From Dillenia suffruticosa (Eukaryota; Streptophyta; Magnoliopsida; Dilleniales; Dilleniaceae): a stretch of DNA of 64,000 bases. A model generated the notes under the pieces. That model searched no databases, had not been told where the DNA came from, and was given only the letters and a program-made list of their open reading frames with translations. A program made the position numbers and the translations under genes. Shown piece after piece: positions 11,344 to 22,969 of the stretch. Position 1 is the first letter of the stretch. Each line of letters begins with the position of its first letter. The DNA lies in contig JAVTVX010000020.1 in assembly GCA_033439265.1 (NCBI GenBank), forward strand, positions 18,184,001 to 18,248,000, in the 5' to 3' direction.

Positions 11344-11798
11344 TGGACATTTAAATTGTGGAACTCTCATGTCACTGCATGACATTGCATTGAGGCATTT
11401 CTTTTTCGTTGCGTCTGTATTTGGGAATGTGTCATGTCTTAGAATTGTCCTCTAGGATCGCTCGGTGCCTCCTCTAAATCACAGGAGGGGCGACTGGCGG
11501 CTGTCCATACCTTTGACGGGGGCATAGCAGTAGAGGTCTGTGGTTAGGACTGTGGAGAATTGTTTGTTAGTCTTGCGTTGCCTTGGATTGTGCAGTAGGA
11601 TGATCTGATTTGTTGTTGAGGATAATATATGCATTTTGAGACCGGGATGGCCCCTTTTGGACAGGTAACAGGTTTATTTTAATATGGGAGACCTCCGATA
11701 TATGGGGAGGTTCTGCCCGATTTTCTGTAAAAATACAGCCGGCATCCAGGGTAACGGGCGGCTGCTCACGATCCCGGGTCGGGGCGTGACAGTTGGAT

Positions 11799-11810
11799 TG
11801 GTATTAGAGC
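11799..11810 (+). other. Primer-binding site (initiator tRNA-Met type)
   Basis: TGGTATTAGAGC lies 7 bases after the 5' LTR and differs by one base from TGGTATCAGAGC, the usual plant retrotransposon site complementary to the 3' end of initiator tRNA-Met. The copia element in this window carries the perfect version. Confidence 0.85.
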
Positions 11811-12114
11811 GACTTGGTTAAGAGCTATGTAGGAAGAGAGTCTTGGAAACATTCTCGAATAAATTGGTTTTTAAAGTCCTCAATGCATGAGAGTTTCATA
11901 CAGTCATAAAGTCCCAGTGCATGGTCATAGGCATATGAGTTCATCTATTTTAGGGGGTTAGATACGGTTGTATCTAACCTAACTTGCTACATTCTTCTCC
12001 TATTGAACTAAGACTCTCATCCTTTTGTGAAGGTAGCCATGCTATGATTAGTCCAAAATTCTTGAACCGTGCCTATTCTTTTTATGATAATAAACATCTT
12101 TCTCTTGCAGAATT

Positions 12115-13575
12115 ATGCCACCTAGACGTGGAAGGAGAGGTGCTAGATTCGCATCGCTTGAGGGTCTGTTAGTGCCAGATGCACCTCGGGCACCCGAGAC
12201 CCCACGAGTACGAGAGGACTTAGACGAGCCGGAGGATCGTACCTCGACTCGCGTGCCACCACCTGCACCTACTCAGCCAGCTGCTCAGGCTGAGACTCCT
12301 GTACCCACACTCGACGCCTTTAGGCAGGTGTATGAGTGGTACGCTTCGCATGGGGTTCAGATTCCGCCCCCACCACCTCCTACAGCGGCGCCTGCACCTG
12401 CAGCAGCGCTAGTTCCTACGGCACCGGTTCCACCGCCGGTGGCCGGTCCTTCTACTTTGTCCGAGCCGAGTGAGAGCACATTGGCTATTCTTAGACGGGT
12501 ACGTAAGCTGACTCAGTTGGTTAAGGAGGCCCGTCAGCTAGGGTGCACAGATTTTGCAGGGCTTGGTGATGCTGCGGCAGCCAAGCATTGGATCAACCGC
12601 ACCCGCAGGATTTTGACTGATCTCGGGATTGGAGAGGAGCTCTGCCTGAAAGTGGTAGAGCGATTATTAGAGGGAGAGGCCCTCTCATGGTGGGAGACCC
12701 TCACTGATGAGGCGATAGAGCTATTGCGGTGGGACGACTTCCTTCGGGAGTTTGACCGCAGATTTTTCCCACTCTACCAGTAGGACCGGATGAGGTCAGA
12801 GTTGGGACGGCTTACACAGGGGTCCAGATCTGTCTCGGAGTATGAGGCAGACATGCGGAGACTTGCCGCATTTGTACCAGATCTGGCCACACCTCAGTAT
12901 TTGCGCTTCAAATTTGAGGACGGTCTTAGCCTCAGCATAAAGAGATATATGACTGTTACTCCACAGTTTACACTGGCTGAGGTGATAGACTCTGCTCACC
13001 GCGCGGAGGCTTTGGTCCGCGCTGAGACTAGGCAGAGAGAGAGCAGAGAGCAGAAGAGAAAGAAGGAGAAGTCTCATTTTGTGGAGAATTCCAAGAGGGG
13101 CAGGGGATCCAGTTCGTACAGAGGCGGATTTGGATCTGGATTTCTTGAGCTGGGACGGGGACAGTACTCCCAGGGGTTTAGACAGCCCGCACCGACTTAC
13201 CCTGCACAGTTTACTACTCAGCGGCACCCTTATTGCCGCAGGTGCAGTCAGTCCCATCCAAGCGGAGCTTGTTCAGTGACGGTCACTTGCTTCCACTGTG
13301 GGAAGCCGGGGCATATTAGGAGTTCTTGCCCTGAGTTAGGACTCGGAGGACAGAGTTCATTGAGCCGCACTAGTACTCTTCGTATGGGACAGCAGGGGCA
13401 GCCTGTTCGGCCAGCAGTTTCTACTCCCAGGGTGACCACTGGGAGTAACACAGTGCAGACTCAGGCACGACAGCAGCCTAGGGCTCAGGCCTGGGTTTAT
13501 ACCATGACGCATGAGGACGCCCAGGCGAATCCCGACATCATCATGGGTACTCCTCCTTCTGATCCTGTAGAATAG
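12115..13575 (+). pseudogene. gag of the complete gypsy element (one in-frame amber codon)
   Basis: The frame starts MPPRRGRRGAR, has a Pro/Ala-rich N-terminal third, then the retrotransposon gag core (WWETLTDE, FDRRFFPLY, LTQGSRSVSEYE). A basic stretch follows (about codons 305-330) with a cysteine-rich tail: a CRRC...H...C cluster and a CCHC knuckle, CFHCGKPGHIRSSC, at 13288-13329. Codon 223 is TAG (12781-12783); the frame is otherwise open to the TAG at 13573. The product would form virus-like particles in the cytoplasm and bind the genomic RNA. The last ten codons after DIIMG lie in the candidate intron, so this would be the unspliced form of the protein. Confidence 0.85.
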
Positions 13576-13792
13576 GATCACTATTCGTATTTTCACTTCT
13601 TTTGAGGATGTCAGCACTGTATCAGTCGTATAGGTATTTTGAGTTGTGTTCCCTTTTGTCGACATGATACCTCTCTGACATCTTTGTACACCGAGGTTGT
13701 AGAAGCCCTAGAGGCTCAAATATTTTGACATATATATATACATATCAGGTTTGAAATTATTCTAAGTTTATGTGTATTTCTTCAAATGATAG
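13547..13792 (+). other. Candidate intron between gag and protease (complete element)
   Basis: A 246-nt AT-rich insertion starting GTACTC and ending GATAG. Removing it joins '...ANPDIIMG' to '[16 protein letters not shown]' with a split codon G|GT, at the same codon as the insertion at 715-953. Unspliced RNA would give gag ending ten codons later; spliced RNA would give gag-pol. The acceptor TGATAG|G with the pyrimidine-rich TATTTCTTC before it is reasonable; the donor GTACTC is weak. GGTACTC occurs at both borders (13546-13552 and 13793 minus one onward), so exact placement could slip. Confidence 0.55.
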
Positions 13793-16700
13793 GTACTCTA
13801 CCCATTTTCGGAATAGATGCTCGTATCCTTATTGACACGGGTCTAATTATTCGTATGTGAGCGATAAATTCTCCCGACACTCTGATAGAACGCTCTCACC
13901 TTTGGACGAGGAGATATCGGTCATCACTCCTCTGGGTGAGCAGATTGTGCGCGGCACAGAGTATAGAGAATGTGAGATCAAAGTTGGGGATACAGTGCTG
14001 AAAGCAGATCTAATCCCCCTCGCCATGATTGATTTTGATGCCATTTTGGGGATGGATTGGCTACATATGCATCGGGCTTCAGTTGACTGCTTTAAGAAGC
14101 TGGTGGAATTTCGAAGACCCGATCGGCCAGTGTTGATTTTTGAGTGCGAGAGGCGGGTTTTACCCTGCTGTGTCATTTCAGTTTTGGAGGCCAGACGCAT
14201 GATTCGCCGCGGATGTGCGACTTACCTGGCTCATATCATTGACACCACTGCTCAGGGACCGAGACTGGAGGATGTCCCAGTGGTACAGGACTTTCCTGAT
14301 GTTTTCCCCGAGGAGCTGCCCGGACTACCACCTGTTCGGGAGTTTGATTTTGAGATCGATTTAGCTCCGGGGACTACCCCTATCTCTATGCCGCCATACA
14401 GGATGGCGCCGGCTGAGCTGAGAGAGCTCAAGGTCCAGCTGCAAGAGTTGCTGGATAAGGGGTTTATCCGTCCTAGCACGTCTCCGTGGGGTGCACTGGT
14501 GTTGTTTGTGAAAAAGAAGGACGGCACATTTCGACTATGTGTAGATTATAGACAGCTGAACAAAGTTACCGTTAAAAATCGGTACCCACTACCACGTATT
14601 GATGATCTCTTTGATCAGTTACAGGGTGCCAGAGTATTTTCAAAGATAGATCTCCGGTCGGGTTACCATCAACTGCGGATTAGGGCTGAGGATGTGCCTA
14701 AGACGGCTTTCCGCACCCGATACGGACATTATGAGTTTTTGGTCATGCCGTTTGGGCTGACTAATGCCCCTGCCGCATTTATGGACCTAATGAACCGAAT
14801 TTTTCGTGATTATTTGGATCGGTTCGTCATTGTTTTTATTGATGATATCTTAGTCTACTCGCGGAGTGATGATGAGCATGCTCAGCACCTTAGGGTGATT
14901 TTGCAGACTCTTCGTGAGAGACAGCTTTATGTCAAGTTCACCAAGTATGAATTTTGGTTGCGGCAGATTGGTTTTCTTGGCCATGTAGTTTCTGCGGAAG
15001 GTATCTTTGTTAATCCGCAGAAAGTTGAGGCTATCTTGAGATGGGAGCAGCCACATACAGTGACTGAGATCAGGAGTTTTCTTGGTCTAGCCGGGTATTA
15101 CCGCAGGTTTGTAGAGGGCTTTTCTCAAATTGCGGCTCCGTTATCTAGATTGACGCGAAAAGGTGTCAAGTTTGTATGGAATGATCGTTGTGAGGTGAGC
15201 TTTCAGGAGCTCAAACAACGATTGACGTCCGCTCCGATTCTAGCCCTTCCCACGAGTAGTCGAGAGTATGTGGTGTACAGTGACGCCAGCAGGCAGGGAT
15301 TAGGCTGTGTATTGATGCAGGATGGTAGAGTTATCGTCTATGCTTCGCGGCAGCTAAAGAAGCATGAGGTGAATTATCCTACGCACGATTTGGAGTTGGC
15401 GGCCATAGTCTTTGCGCTAAAGATATGGCGCCACTATTTATATGGGGTCACATGCAGAGTGTTTACAGATCACAAAAGTCTAAAGTATCTGTTCACTAAG
15501 AGGAAGCTGAATTTGAGGCAGCGGAGATGGTTAGAGCTGCTAAAGGATTATGACCTCATTATTGATTATCATCCGGGCAAGGCCAATGTGGTGGCTGATG
15601 CCTTGAGTCGGAAGTCATCTTCCTCTTCTCAGACTACCGAGAGTACTTATCTCTCGTGTTTATTGGGACTCCGAGCTTTGGGAGTCAGGTTGGCTAGTGA
15701 TGATCAGGGAGCTATACTAGCCAGATTTGAGGTTCGACCGAGTTTGCTCGATCGTATCAGGGAGCTTCAGCAGAGTGACGAAGAGCTCCGAGGTATTTAT
15801 GAGAAAGCCAGCAGAGGTGATATTGACGACTTTAGAGTTCGCAAGGATAGACTGTTGGTTTTTCGAGATCGAGTATGTGTACCGGCAGATAGTGATCTCC
15901 GCAGGGTTGTTCTTGAGGAGGCCCATTCATCTGCCTATGCTTTACATCTCGGTAGTACTAAAATGTACCGCACCATCAGAGACAGTTATTGGTGGTCTGG
16001 TATGAAACGAGAAATTGCAGAATTCATTGCTCGTTGCCTTGTATGTCAGCAGGTGAAGGCTGAGCACCAGCGTCCAGCTGGCACATTGCAGCCCCTTCCC
16101 ATTCCTGAGTGGAAGTGGGAGCATATCACGATGGATTTCGTAGTGGGGTTACCGCGAACTTCGGCACAGCATGATGCTATTTGGGTGATAGTTGACCGAC
16201 TTACTAAGTCCGCACATTTCATCCCGATTAGGGGTAATTACTCGCTTGAAAGGTTGGCACGCCTCTATATTGATATGATTGTGAGACTGCATGGGGTTCC
16301 AGTGTCGATAGTATCAGATCGAGACCCCAGATTTACATCCCGTTTTTGGCCCAGTCTGCAGGAGGCTTTGGGTACTAGACTGAATTTCAGCACAGCGTAT
16401 CACCCCCAGACAGATGGTCAGTCAGAGAGAACTATTCAGACTTTAGAGGACATGCTTAGGGCATATGTTATGGATTTATGGGGGAGTTGGGATCGGCATC
16501 TTCCGTTGGTGGAATTCGCCTATAATAATAGTTATCAGGCGAGCATTGGCATGCCACCTTACGAGGCATTGTATGGGAGGAAGTGTCGTACCCCGTTGTG
16601 CTGGGATGAGGTTGGTGAGCGACGACTCACCAATGTTGAGCTGGTAGAGGAGACGAAAGAGAAAGTGAGGATCATCCGTACGCGGATGAAAGCTGCCCAG

Positions 16701-17174
16701 GATAGACAAAAATCCTATGCAGATCGTAGGCGGCGACCTCTAGAGTTTACTGTGGGAGACATGGTATTCTTAAAGATATCTCCCTTGAAGGGAGTCATTC
16801 GATTTGGGCAGCGAGGGAAGTTGAGTCCCAGGTATATTGGGCTCTTCCGTATCCTTGAGAGGGTCGGAAGTGTAGCATATAAATTGGAGTTGCCAGCAGA
16901 TCTATCGCGTGTTCACGATGTATTTCATGTCTCAGTACTTAAGAGATATCAGCCAGATCTCTCACACATTTTAAAAGCTCCGCCAGTTGAGCTTCGAGAG
17001 GACTTGAGTTTACCTGTTCAGCCCGTGACTATTCTGGATTGACAGGTCAGAAAGCTACGGAGCAAAGAGGTTCCTTTTGTCAAAGTCTTGTGGAGGAGCG
17101 ACCAGGTCGAGGAACAAACTTGGGAGCCTGAGGAAGCCATGAGGAAACAGTACTCCCATCTATTTTCTGTATAG
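13793..17174 (+). pseudogene. pol polyprotein of the complete gypsy element (nearly intact)
   Basis: Protease 'LIDTG' (about 13828-13842) is followed by a one-base deletion in its G run, shifting the frame; the second element has one G more here. From 13857 the frame is open for 1061 codons. RT motifs ([41 protein letters not shown] near 14835) and RNase H ([18 protein letters not shown]) come first. Integrase follows, with zinc-binding H and CLVCQQ (15930-16050) and catalytic core [24 protein letters not shown]. The C-terminal GKLSPRYIG is followed by TGA at 17040. The chromodomain-like tail 'VKVLWRSDQVEEQTWEPEE' then continues to the TAG at 17172. It would copy and integrate the element; as it stands it is defective. 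Confidence 0.9.
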
Positions 17175-17202
17175 TTTTCTTTTAGTCTCGAGGACGAGAC
17201 TT

Positions 17203-17222
17203 GTTTTTAGGGGGTTAGAAAA
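17203..17222 (+). other. Polypurine tract before the 3' LTR
   Basis: GTTTTTAGGGGGTTAGAAAA immediately upstream of TGTAATACCC. Its purine run AGGGGGTTAGAAAA is imperfect but in the exact position expected for the plus-strand primer. Confidence 0.7.
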
Positions 17223-19740
17223 TGTAATACCCAAAAAAAAAAAAAAAAAAGAAAATAAAAAAACAAAATTAGGGCTTAAAGCCCAATTTTCTCTCTCTCT
17301 TTTCCCCTCTCTTCTCTCTTCTCTCTCCCTCTTCTTCTCTCCCTCTTTCTTCTCTCTTTTCCCTTCTCCCCGCCGCCGTGTCTCTTCCCCTCCCGCTGCC
17401 GCCGCCGCCGCCAGCACCGCCGGTCACCACCAGCGCCACCCACAGCCGCTGCAGCTTCCCCCCTCCCGCAAGCGAGCCGCTGCAGCTCCTCTCCTTCGCA
17501 CAACAGCGCGCGAGCTAGCGCGAGCCAGCGCGCGAGCCCAGCGCCAGCCCAGCACGAGCAGCCCGCGAGCAGCGCGCGAGCAGCCCGCGAGCAGCGCGCG
17601 AACAACGCTCGATCAGCGCACGAGCAGCGCGCGACACCCAGCACGTGACCCCAGCGCGCCCTTGCGCGCCTCTGCCCGAGCCCCTGCGCACCTCCAGCAC
17701 GAGCGCAAGCGCTCCAGCGTGCGACCCACTGCGCGAGTGCTCGATCCAGCTCGCGAGTGTGACCCTAGCCACTGCGGCCCAGTCCAGCACGCGGCCCTGT
17801 CCGGCCCGCGGCCCACCAGGCCCATCAGGCCCGCCAGCCCGCGGCCCATGGCCCGCGACGGCCCGTGACAGTCCGTGAGCCTCTGCGAAGGTAAATGACT
17901 CTAAGTTTCGATTTTCGCACTTGGGTTTCGAAATTCTTTAGTATTGGACTTAAATTGTTCGCAATTGTTTCAAATTTGGAAACATTCAGGTTTTAGACCA
18001 AACCAACGGGCGAACGAAAGCTAAATTCGAGATCCGAAGAATCCTAGGTGAGAGAAATGAAATCTCTTCAACCCTTGAATAAACCTTGTCAAATTAGGTA
18101 GCATTAGTTGATTTGTTTATAAATTGAGGAATTTAGGGTTCGTACGAAATTAAGAAAAACGATAAACCCTGAAATAGTCGGAAATTGATGAAAATCGTGA
18201 TGACTTGATTAGGTTGGCTTTCTTGGTGACTCGATTGAGGGGCGCCTTGTTTTGCGTATTTTGGTGTCATTGGGGAGTGCGCTACCTTCCCCAAAACAGT
18301 GAGTGAGATTTATTTCAATGCTTTTGTTTAATATGTAAATCCTGTTTTACAACATTTTGATAATGAGCATGATTTGTCGTATGTTGGAAATGTTTTGACT
18401 GGTTTTAAAATTGACTTTTGTGAACCGTTGGAGTGTCCAAAAACTGTATTGAATTATGAAATTATGCATCCATGTGGTTGAAATGTATAATGTGCCATTT
18501 TATGCTCTATGTTGCATTGGTTTATGAACCTGACTTCGGCACATTTTGATGTGATATTGATTTTGGCTTTGAGAGCTTTGATATGTATTGTTCCGTAGCT
18601 ACGAAGGACACCGTGAGAGGCGCTTTGGTGGCGTCCGGATATGCCTAGGCCTGGGGTATCCCACGAGTTGTCGTGATTTGATTATCTACACGGTACTGCC
18701 AGGTTGAACCCGAAAGGGGGAGGATTTGGATTTGGATTGGATATCCTCTCCAATTCTAGCACCTGGACGAGGTTCGTCGCCAACGCCGGGGTAGAGAGCA
18801 CTTTAAAGAAATTTGCATATAACACCCCCGGTGCGCCTGTCATAGGTCGCGGTAGACCTTTGCCAGGACATTTTCGGCTGGCAGCTCTATGATTTTAATG
18901 ACAGTGCTTTGGATGCATATTTGACTTGAAAATGCGTGAAATGATATATTGTTGAAATGAAGAGCATGATGATTTGAAATATGATTTATATACTTATGTT
19001 TTGACACTCCAGTTTCACACTCCAGTTTCACACTCCATATTTGATGACTGCATTGACCCACTCACTCACTGAGTATTCTCTCCCGAGTACTCACCCCTCA
19101 TTTCCCTTTTGTTTCAGAGATAGTATTTGACAAGGAGTGTCGCTTTTAGGACGCTCAGTATCTTTGGGAGATCAGGCCTGGACTTGAGGAGTCATTGTGT
19201 ATTTCCGCTGTAAAAATTTGTATTGGTGATGTATTTGTATTCTGAGGTCTATAGATGACCATTTTTATAATTCTGGGATGACTGTATAAATATGGACATT
19301 TAAATTGTGGAACTCTCATGTCACTGCATGACATTGCATTGAGGCATTTCTTTTTCGTTGCGTCTGTATTTGGGAATGTGTCATGTCTTAGAATTGTCCT
19401 CTAGGATCGCTCGGTGTCTCCTCTAAATCACAGGAGGGGCGACTGGCGGCTGTCCATGCCTTTGACGGGGGCATGGCAGTAGAGGTCTGTGGTTAGGACT
19501 GTGGAGAATTGTTTGTTAGCCTTGCGTTGCCCTGGATTGTGCAGTAGGATGATCTGATTTGTTGTTGAGGATAATATATGCATTTTGAGGCCGGGATGGC
19601 CCCTTTTGGACAGGTAACAGGTTTATTTTAATATGGGAGACCTCCGATATATGGGGAGGTTCTGCCCGATTTTCTGTAAAAATACAGCCGGCATCCAGGG
19701 TAACGGGCGGCTGCTCACGATCCCGGGTCGGGGCGTGACA
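17223..19740 (+). repeat. 3' LTR of the complete gypsy element
   Basis: Same structure as the 5' LTR. Visible differences include a 15-base tandem duplication (ACTCCAGTTTCACACTCCAG region, about 19006-19035), a rearranged GC-rich repeat block, one lost base pair in TACTAGCC/TACTGCC, and scattered transitions. TATA box at 19285-19292. Confidence 0.95.
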
Positions 19741-19745
19741 CTTTG
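19741..19745 (+). repeat. Target-site duplication, right copy (CTTTG)
   Basis: Exact repeat of 9272-9276 directly after the LTR end TGACA. Confidence 0.95.
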
Positions 19746-20016
19746 TGGCCCTGACGTGTTAAGCGCAGCTCAGGTTCGATTCCGTTTGTTTCGAAAGAGA
19801 TCGTGGAAATCAAACCTAGTAGAGATGATCATGGACACCGTCGGTGAAATGTGTGATTGATGATTGGGAAAAGAAAAGAGAGGAGAGAGAGGAGAGAGAG
19901 AGTATGAAGGAGATGAAGAAGAGTGATGATCGAATGAATCGGTGGTGAGTGAGAGTGAGAGTTCATCGACGATGACGACGAGGACGAGGACGGTGACGAC
20001 GTCGGTGTCAGTGAAG

Positions 20017-20114
20017 GTGGAGATTATAGTCGGCGATAGTGGATATGGTGCGGCTTATCGAGGAGTTTTAGGTGATGGTTTTGTTGTCGCCGTAAATAAT
20101 CTTCTTAATAACAA
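20017..20114 (+). pseudogene. Exon fragment of a receptor-like kinase (subdomains I-II)
   Basis: The translation 'GDSGYGAAYRGVLGDG' followed by 'VVAVNNLLNNK' matches the glycine-rich loop and the ATP-binding Ala-Val-Lys region of plant receptor-like cytoplasmic kinases of the type reading 'GGYGIVYRG...AVKNLLNNRGQ'. The invariant lysine is asparagine here (AAT). The match ends at AACAA|GTATTC, a plausible exon end, after which an intron-like (CT)n tract begins. Sequence upstream is low-complexity and lacks the segment that normally precedes the loop; nothing kinase-like is found downstream. It is probably a transposed or decayed gene piece. Confidence 0.5.
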
Positions 20115-20198
20115 GTATTCTCTCTCTCTCTCTTCTCCCCGTCGTACAGTCAAATGCTTGTTTTGTTGGATCACTTACTCTCAAGAACGTGTGTTCTC

Positions 20199-20341
<143 letters not shown>

Positions 20342-20399
20342 CCATTTCCATTTTCTTTGGTAATACATGGTCTCTAGAGAGGTTTGATCAATAGTAGTT

Positions 20400-21737
20400 T
20401 AGTTTTGTAATTCTGAAATTTGAATGGGTGTTACACGAAAGGTGTATCATTGCCTTCACACTACATAAGCATATATTGAAAATTCCGACATTGAAGACTA
20501 ATAAAACTCCTAATGCCAACCTCAAAATTTTCTGTCTCTGTCTATTGATTGATTACTATTTTTAGTCTGCAATTGTGTTATGATATATTCAAATGTGGTA
20601 GTGTTGGTTTTGTTTAGTGGGGGTAGGCAAGTCTTTGGGATCTGAATGATGTGTATCAGGTTGACATACATTTTTTGATTTTAAGTTGAGATTTGGAGTG
20701 TACTTCATTTAACTTATGTAATTTCTTAGATCTTGATTTGTTCCAACTTTTGTTTAATATGTTTTTTTTTTGGTATTTTTAACTAAAATTATTTGAATTT
20801 TTAATATATTTTTATTAATTATTGCTTTATGACCCTTAAGAAGAATTTCTTGACTCCACCCCTGAACATACTCATCGAAATATAAATAATACAAGTGAGT
20901 TTTTCTTATATACCTCTTTCTTTCCAAGATAAACCTACTCCTAATTTTCTGTCTGAGGATTGAATAGATTATGTTACAGAAGACCGTAGAGCATGTTCCT
21001 TCATCATGATCATGCTCATGAGATTCGAACCAAAATTTTCGGAGATGCTCTGCGCTTGTTCCAATGTCATAATCTTTTTTTCGCATACCATTCACAATTA
21101 AACTGCAATAACAACCAAACTTATATATTTAATTGTGAATAAATTTTTCATAATAATTGTAATTATGATGCATGTGGAGTAAAGGTTCCTATCTATGTAT
21201 ATTTAATTAACCTCAGCACAAACTTAACAAAAGAATAATAAAAAATAAATTAAACTATTGTGGAAACCCCTTATTCCTTCTCCTCTTTCTCTCTTAATTT
21301 TTATTTTATTATATTATTATTTAACTAAAACAATTTTTTATAAAAAAAATAATATTTTACAAATGAGAATTAAATTTTTTTAATGAATTTATAGTATGGC
21401 ATTATAATGACACTTTAGGTTATTCATCCATAAATTTATTTGTGTATATTCAAAAGATAATAGTTAAAACTTTTCAATTTAATGACAATAAAAAATAGCA
21501 CGTACGAATATATTTGATGGAGTTTTTGAATTCCTTACCCTTTTGGGAAGGGAAGGGATCCGCAGGAACATTGTATTTAGGTTATGTTTGGATTGAAATA
21601 AATTTTTTATTTTTATATTTGTATATTAGTAGAACATTTGTGAAATTAATTTTCAAATCTAAATTTTAGTATTTGGAACCAAAAATAAAATTTATAATTT
21701 ATTTCTAACTTTACACAATTATGAATTTCTAAATCAG

Positions 21738-21782
<45 letters not shown>

Positions 21783-22212
21783 TCTTACAAATGAAGTCCA
21801 ATTGAGCTTGCGGAGTCTCATGTGGTGCTATTTTATCATAATTATTCTTAAAGAAAGGAAAATTTAAGAATGATTAAGTAAATAATAAATTTCATATTTT
21901 ATTTTTATCATTCCAAGCATAGTAATTCAATTAAATTTCAACTTTTTATTTTTATTTTTATTTTAAAATATAAGAGTTTATTTATAAATGAATTTCACAA
22001 TTCAATACGTTTCAAATGAGGTCAGGTTAATTTATTTTTTATTTGATTCTAAAAAATGGTCGTGAATTTTGTATTGTCTGCATACACATTTATGTAGCGA
22101 AGTGCACAAAATATAATTAAAAATGAAAATAATAAATAAACAAACAAAGAGCCGTGTACATCTAGTAAAAGTTAAGTAATAACAAGTCAAAAACAAGAGT
22201 CATTTGATTGGG

Positions 22213-22255
<43 letters not shown>

Positions 22256-22940
22256 GTTTGGACAAAGCGAGCAATCAGAATGACAATAAAGATTGCAGGA
22301 GGGGGAAAGACCTGTTATCTTTTATCACTGTCAAATAATTCAAAACAGATAATTTATACAAATCACATCAAAATAAATAGACTACACAATTCTAGAATCT
22401 CCAAACTCGAAGACTATTCAACCCTTCGTATTTCAAAATCACATGATTAATTAAAAAAAAGTTAATTTAATAAAGTAATATCATTCTCGTAAAACAAGGA
22501 GGGTGAATAGCCATTTTTAGTGCATGTGAAACTTTTTAACTCACTTGATTACGAATGTAAATAAAACCTTACAAATACTTCTTCTGAAATTATTATTTTT
22601 TTCAAAATCCAGATAGTGGATTGTATTCCCACACGATTTTTAGATTTCTTTAAATTATAAAGATGTTACGAAATATAAAGTTAATCCTTATATGTAATAA
22701 AATTGAGTATAGAGAATATTACGGTGTCTGTTCCTCATATGAATAAAAAACACATAAATTCCTTTAAAACTTATGTTGTTCTATCACAAAAACATCAAAC
22801 TATTTGAACACATTAGTCCCTTATCACCGGCATTTTAATGCTCCAACAAAAATACAAATAATCATCTAAATTTTAATTTTCCATTAATAAAATTTCAAAA
22901 TATGATTAGTTGTGTGTGAAGGGAGAAAAAAATATTGATG
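20400..22940. other. AT-rich spacer with microsatellites, no gene seen
   Basis: No convincing coding region. It holds a (TA)n tract at 21740-21780 and an (AG)n tract at 22214-22253. Several open frames (for example 20754-21095, minus) have low-complexity, biased translations without recognisable domains. Confidence 0.6.
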
Positions 22941-22969
22941 GGGTTGCAAGAGTATGAACACAACACTAA

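Larger units (their letters stand above)
9277..11791 (+). repeat. 5' LTR of the complete gypsy element
   Basis: It starts TGTAATACCC and ends CGGGGCGTGACA. In order it shows an A-rich stretch, the palindrome GGGCTTAAAGCCC (9328-9340), a CT-rich stretch (9341-9430), a strongly GC-rich block with degenerate GCGCGAGCAGC repeats (9430-9950), an AT-rich middle, a second GC-rich block (10660-10960) and a TATA box at 11336-11343. If that box is used, U3 is about 2.1 kb and R-U5 about 420 bases. Confidence 0.95.
9277..19740 (+). mobile_element. Complete Ty3/gypsy (Tekay/Del-like chromovirus) retrotransposon, 10.5 kb
   Basis: Two long LTRs (2515 and 2518 bases) flank a 5.4-kb internal region with a primer-binding site, gag, a candidate intron, pol and a polypurine tract, bounded by CTTTG duplications. 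Comparing the LTRs by eye I find roughly 30 to 40 substitutions, mostly transitions, plus a few small indels. This points to a fairly recent insertion. Three lesions break the coding capacity: an amber codon in gag (12781), a one-base deletion at the protease active site (about 13839-13841) and a TGA before the chromodomain-like tail (17040). Confidence 0.95.

Noticed and set aside
12796-14200. Minus-strand frames of 67-153 codons across gag and the start of pol
   Set aside because: Shadows of the plus-strand retrotransposon genes, with no domain or promoter support.
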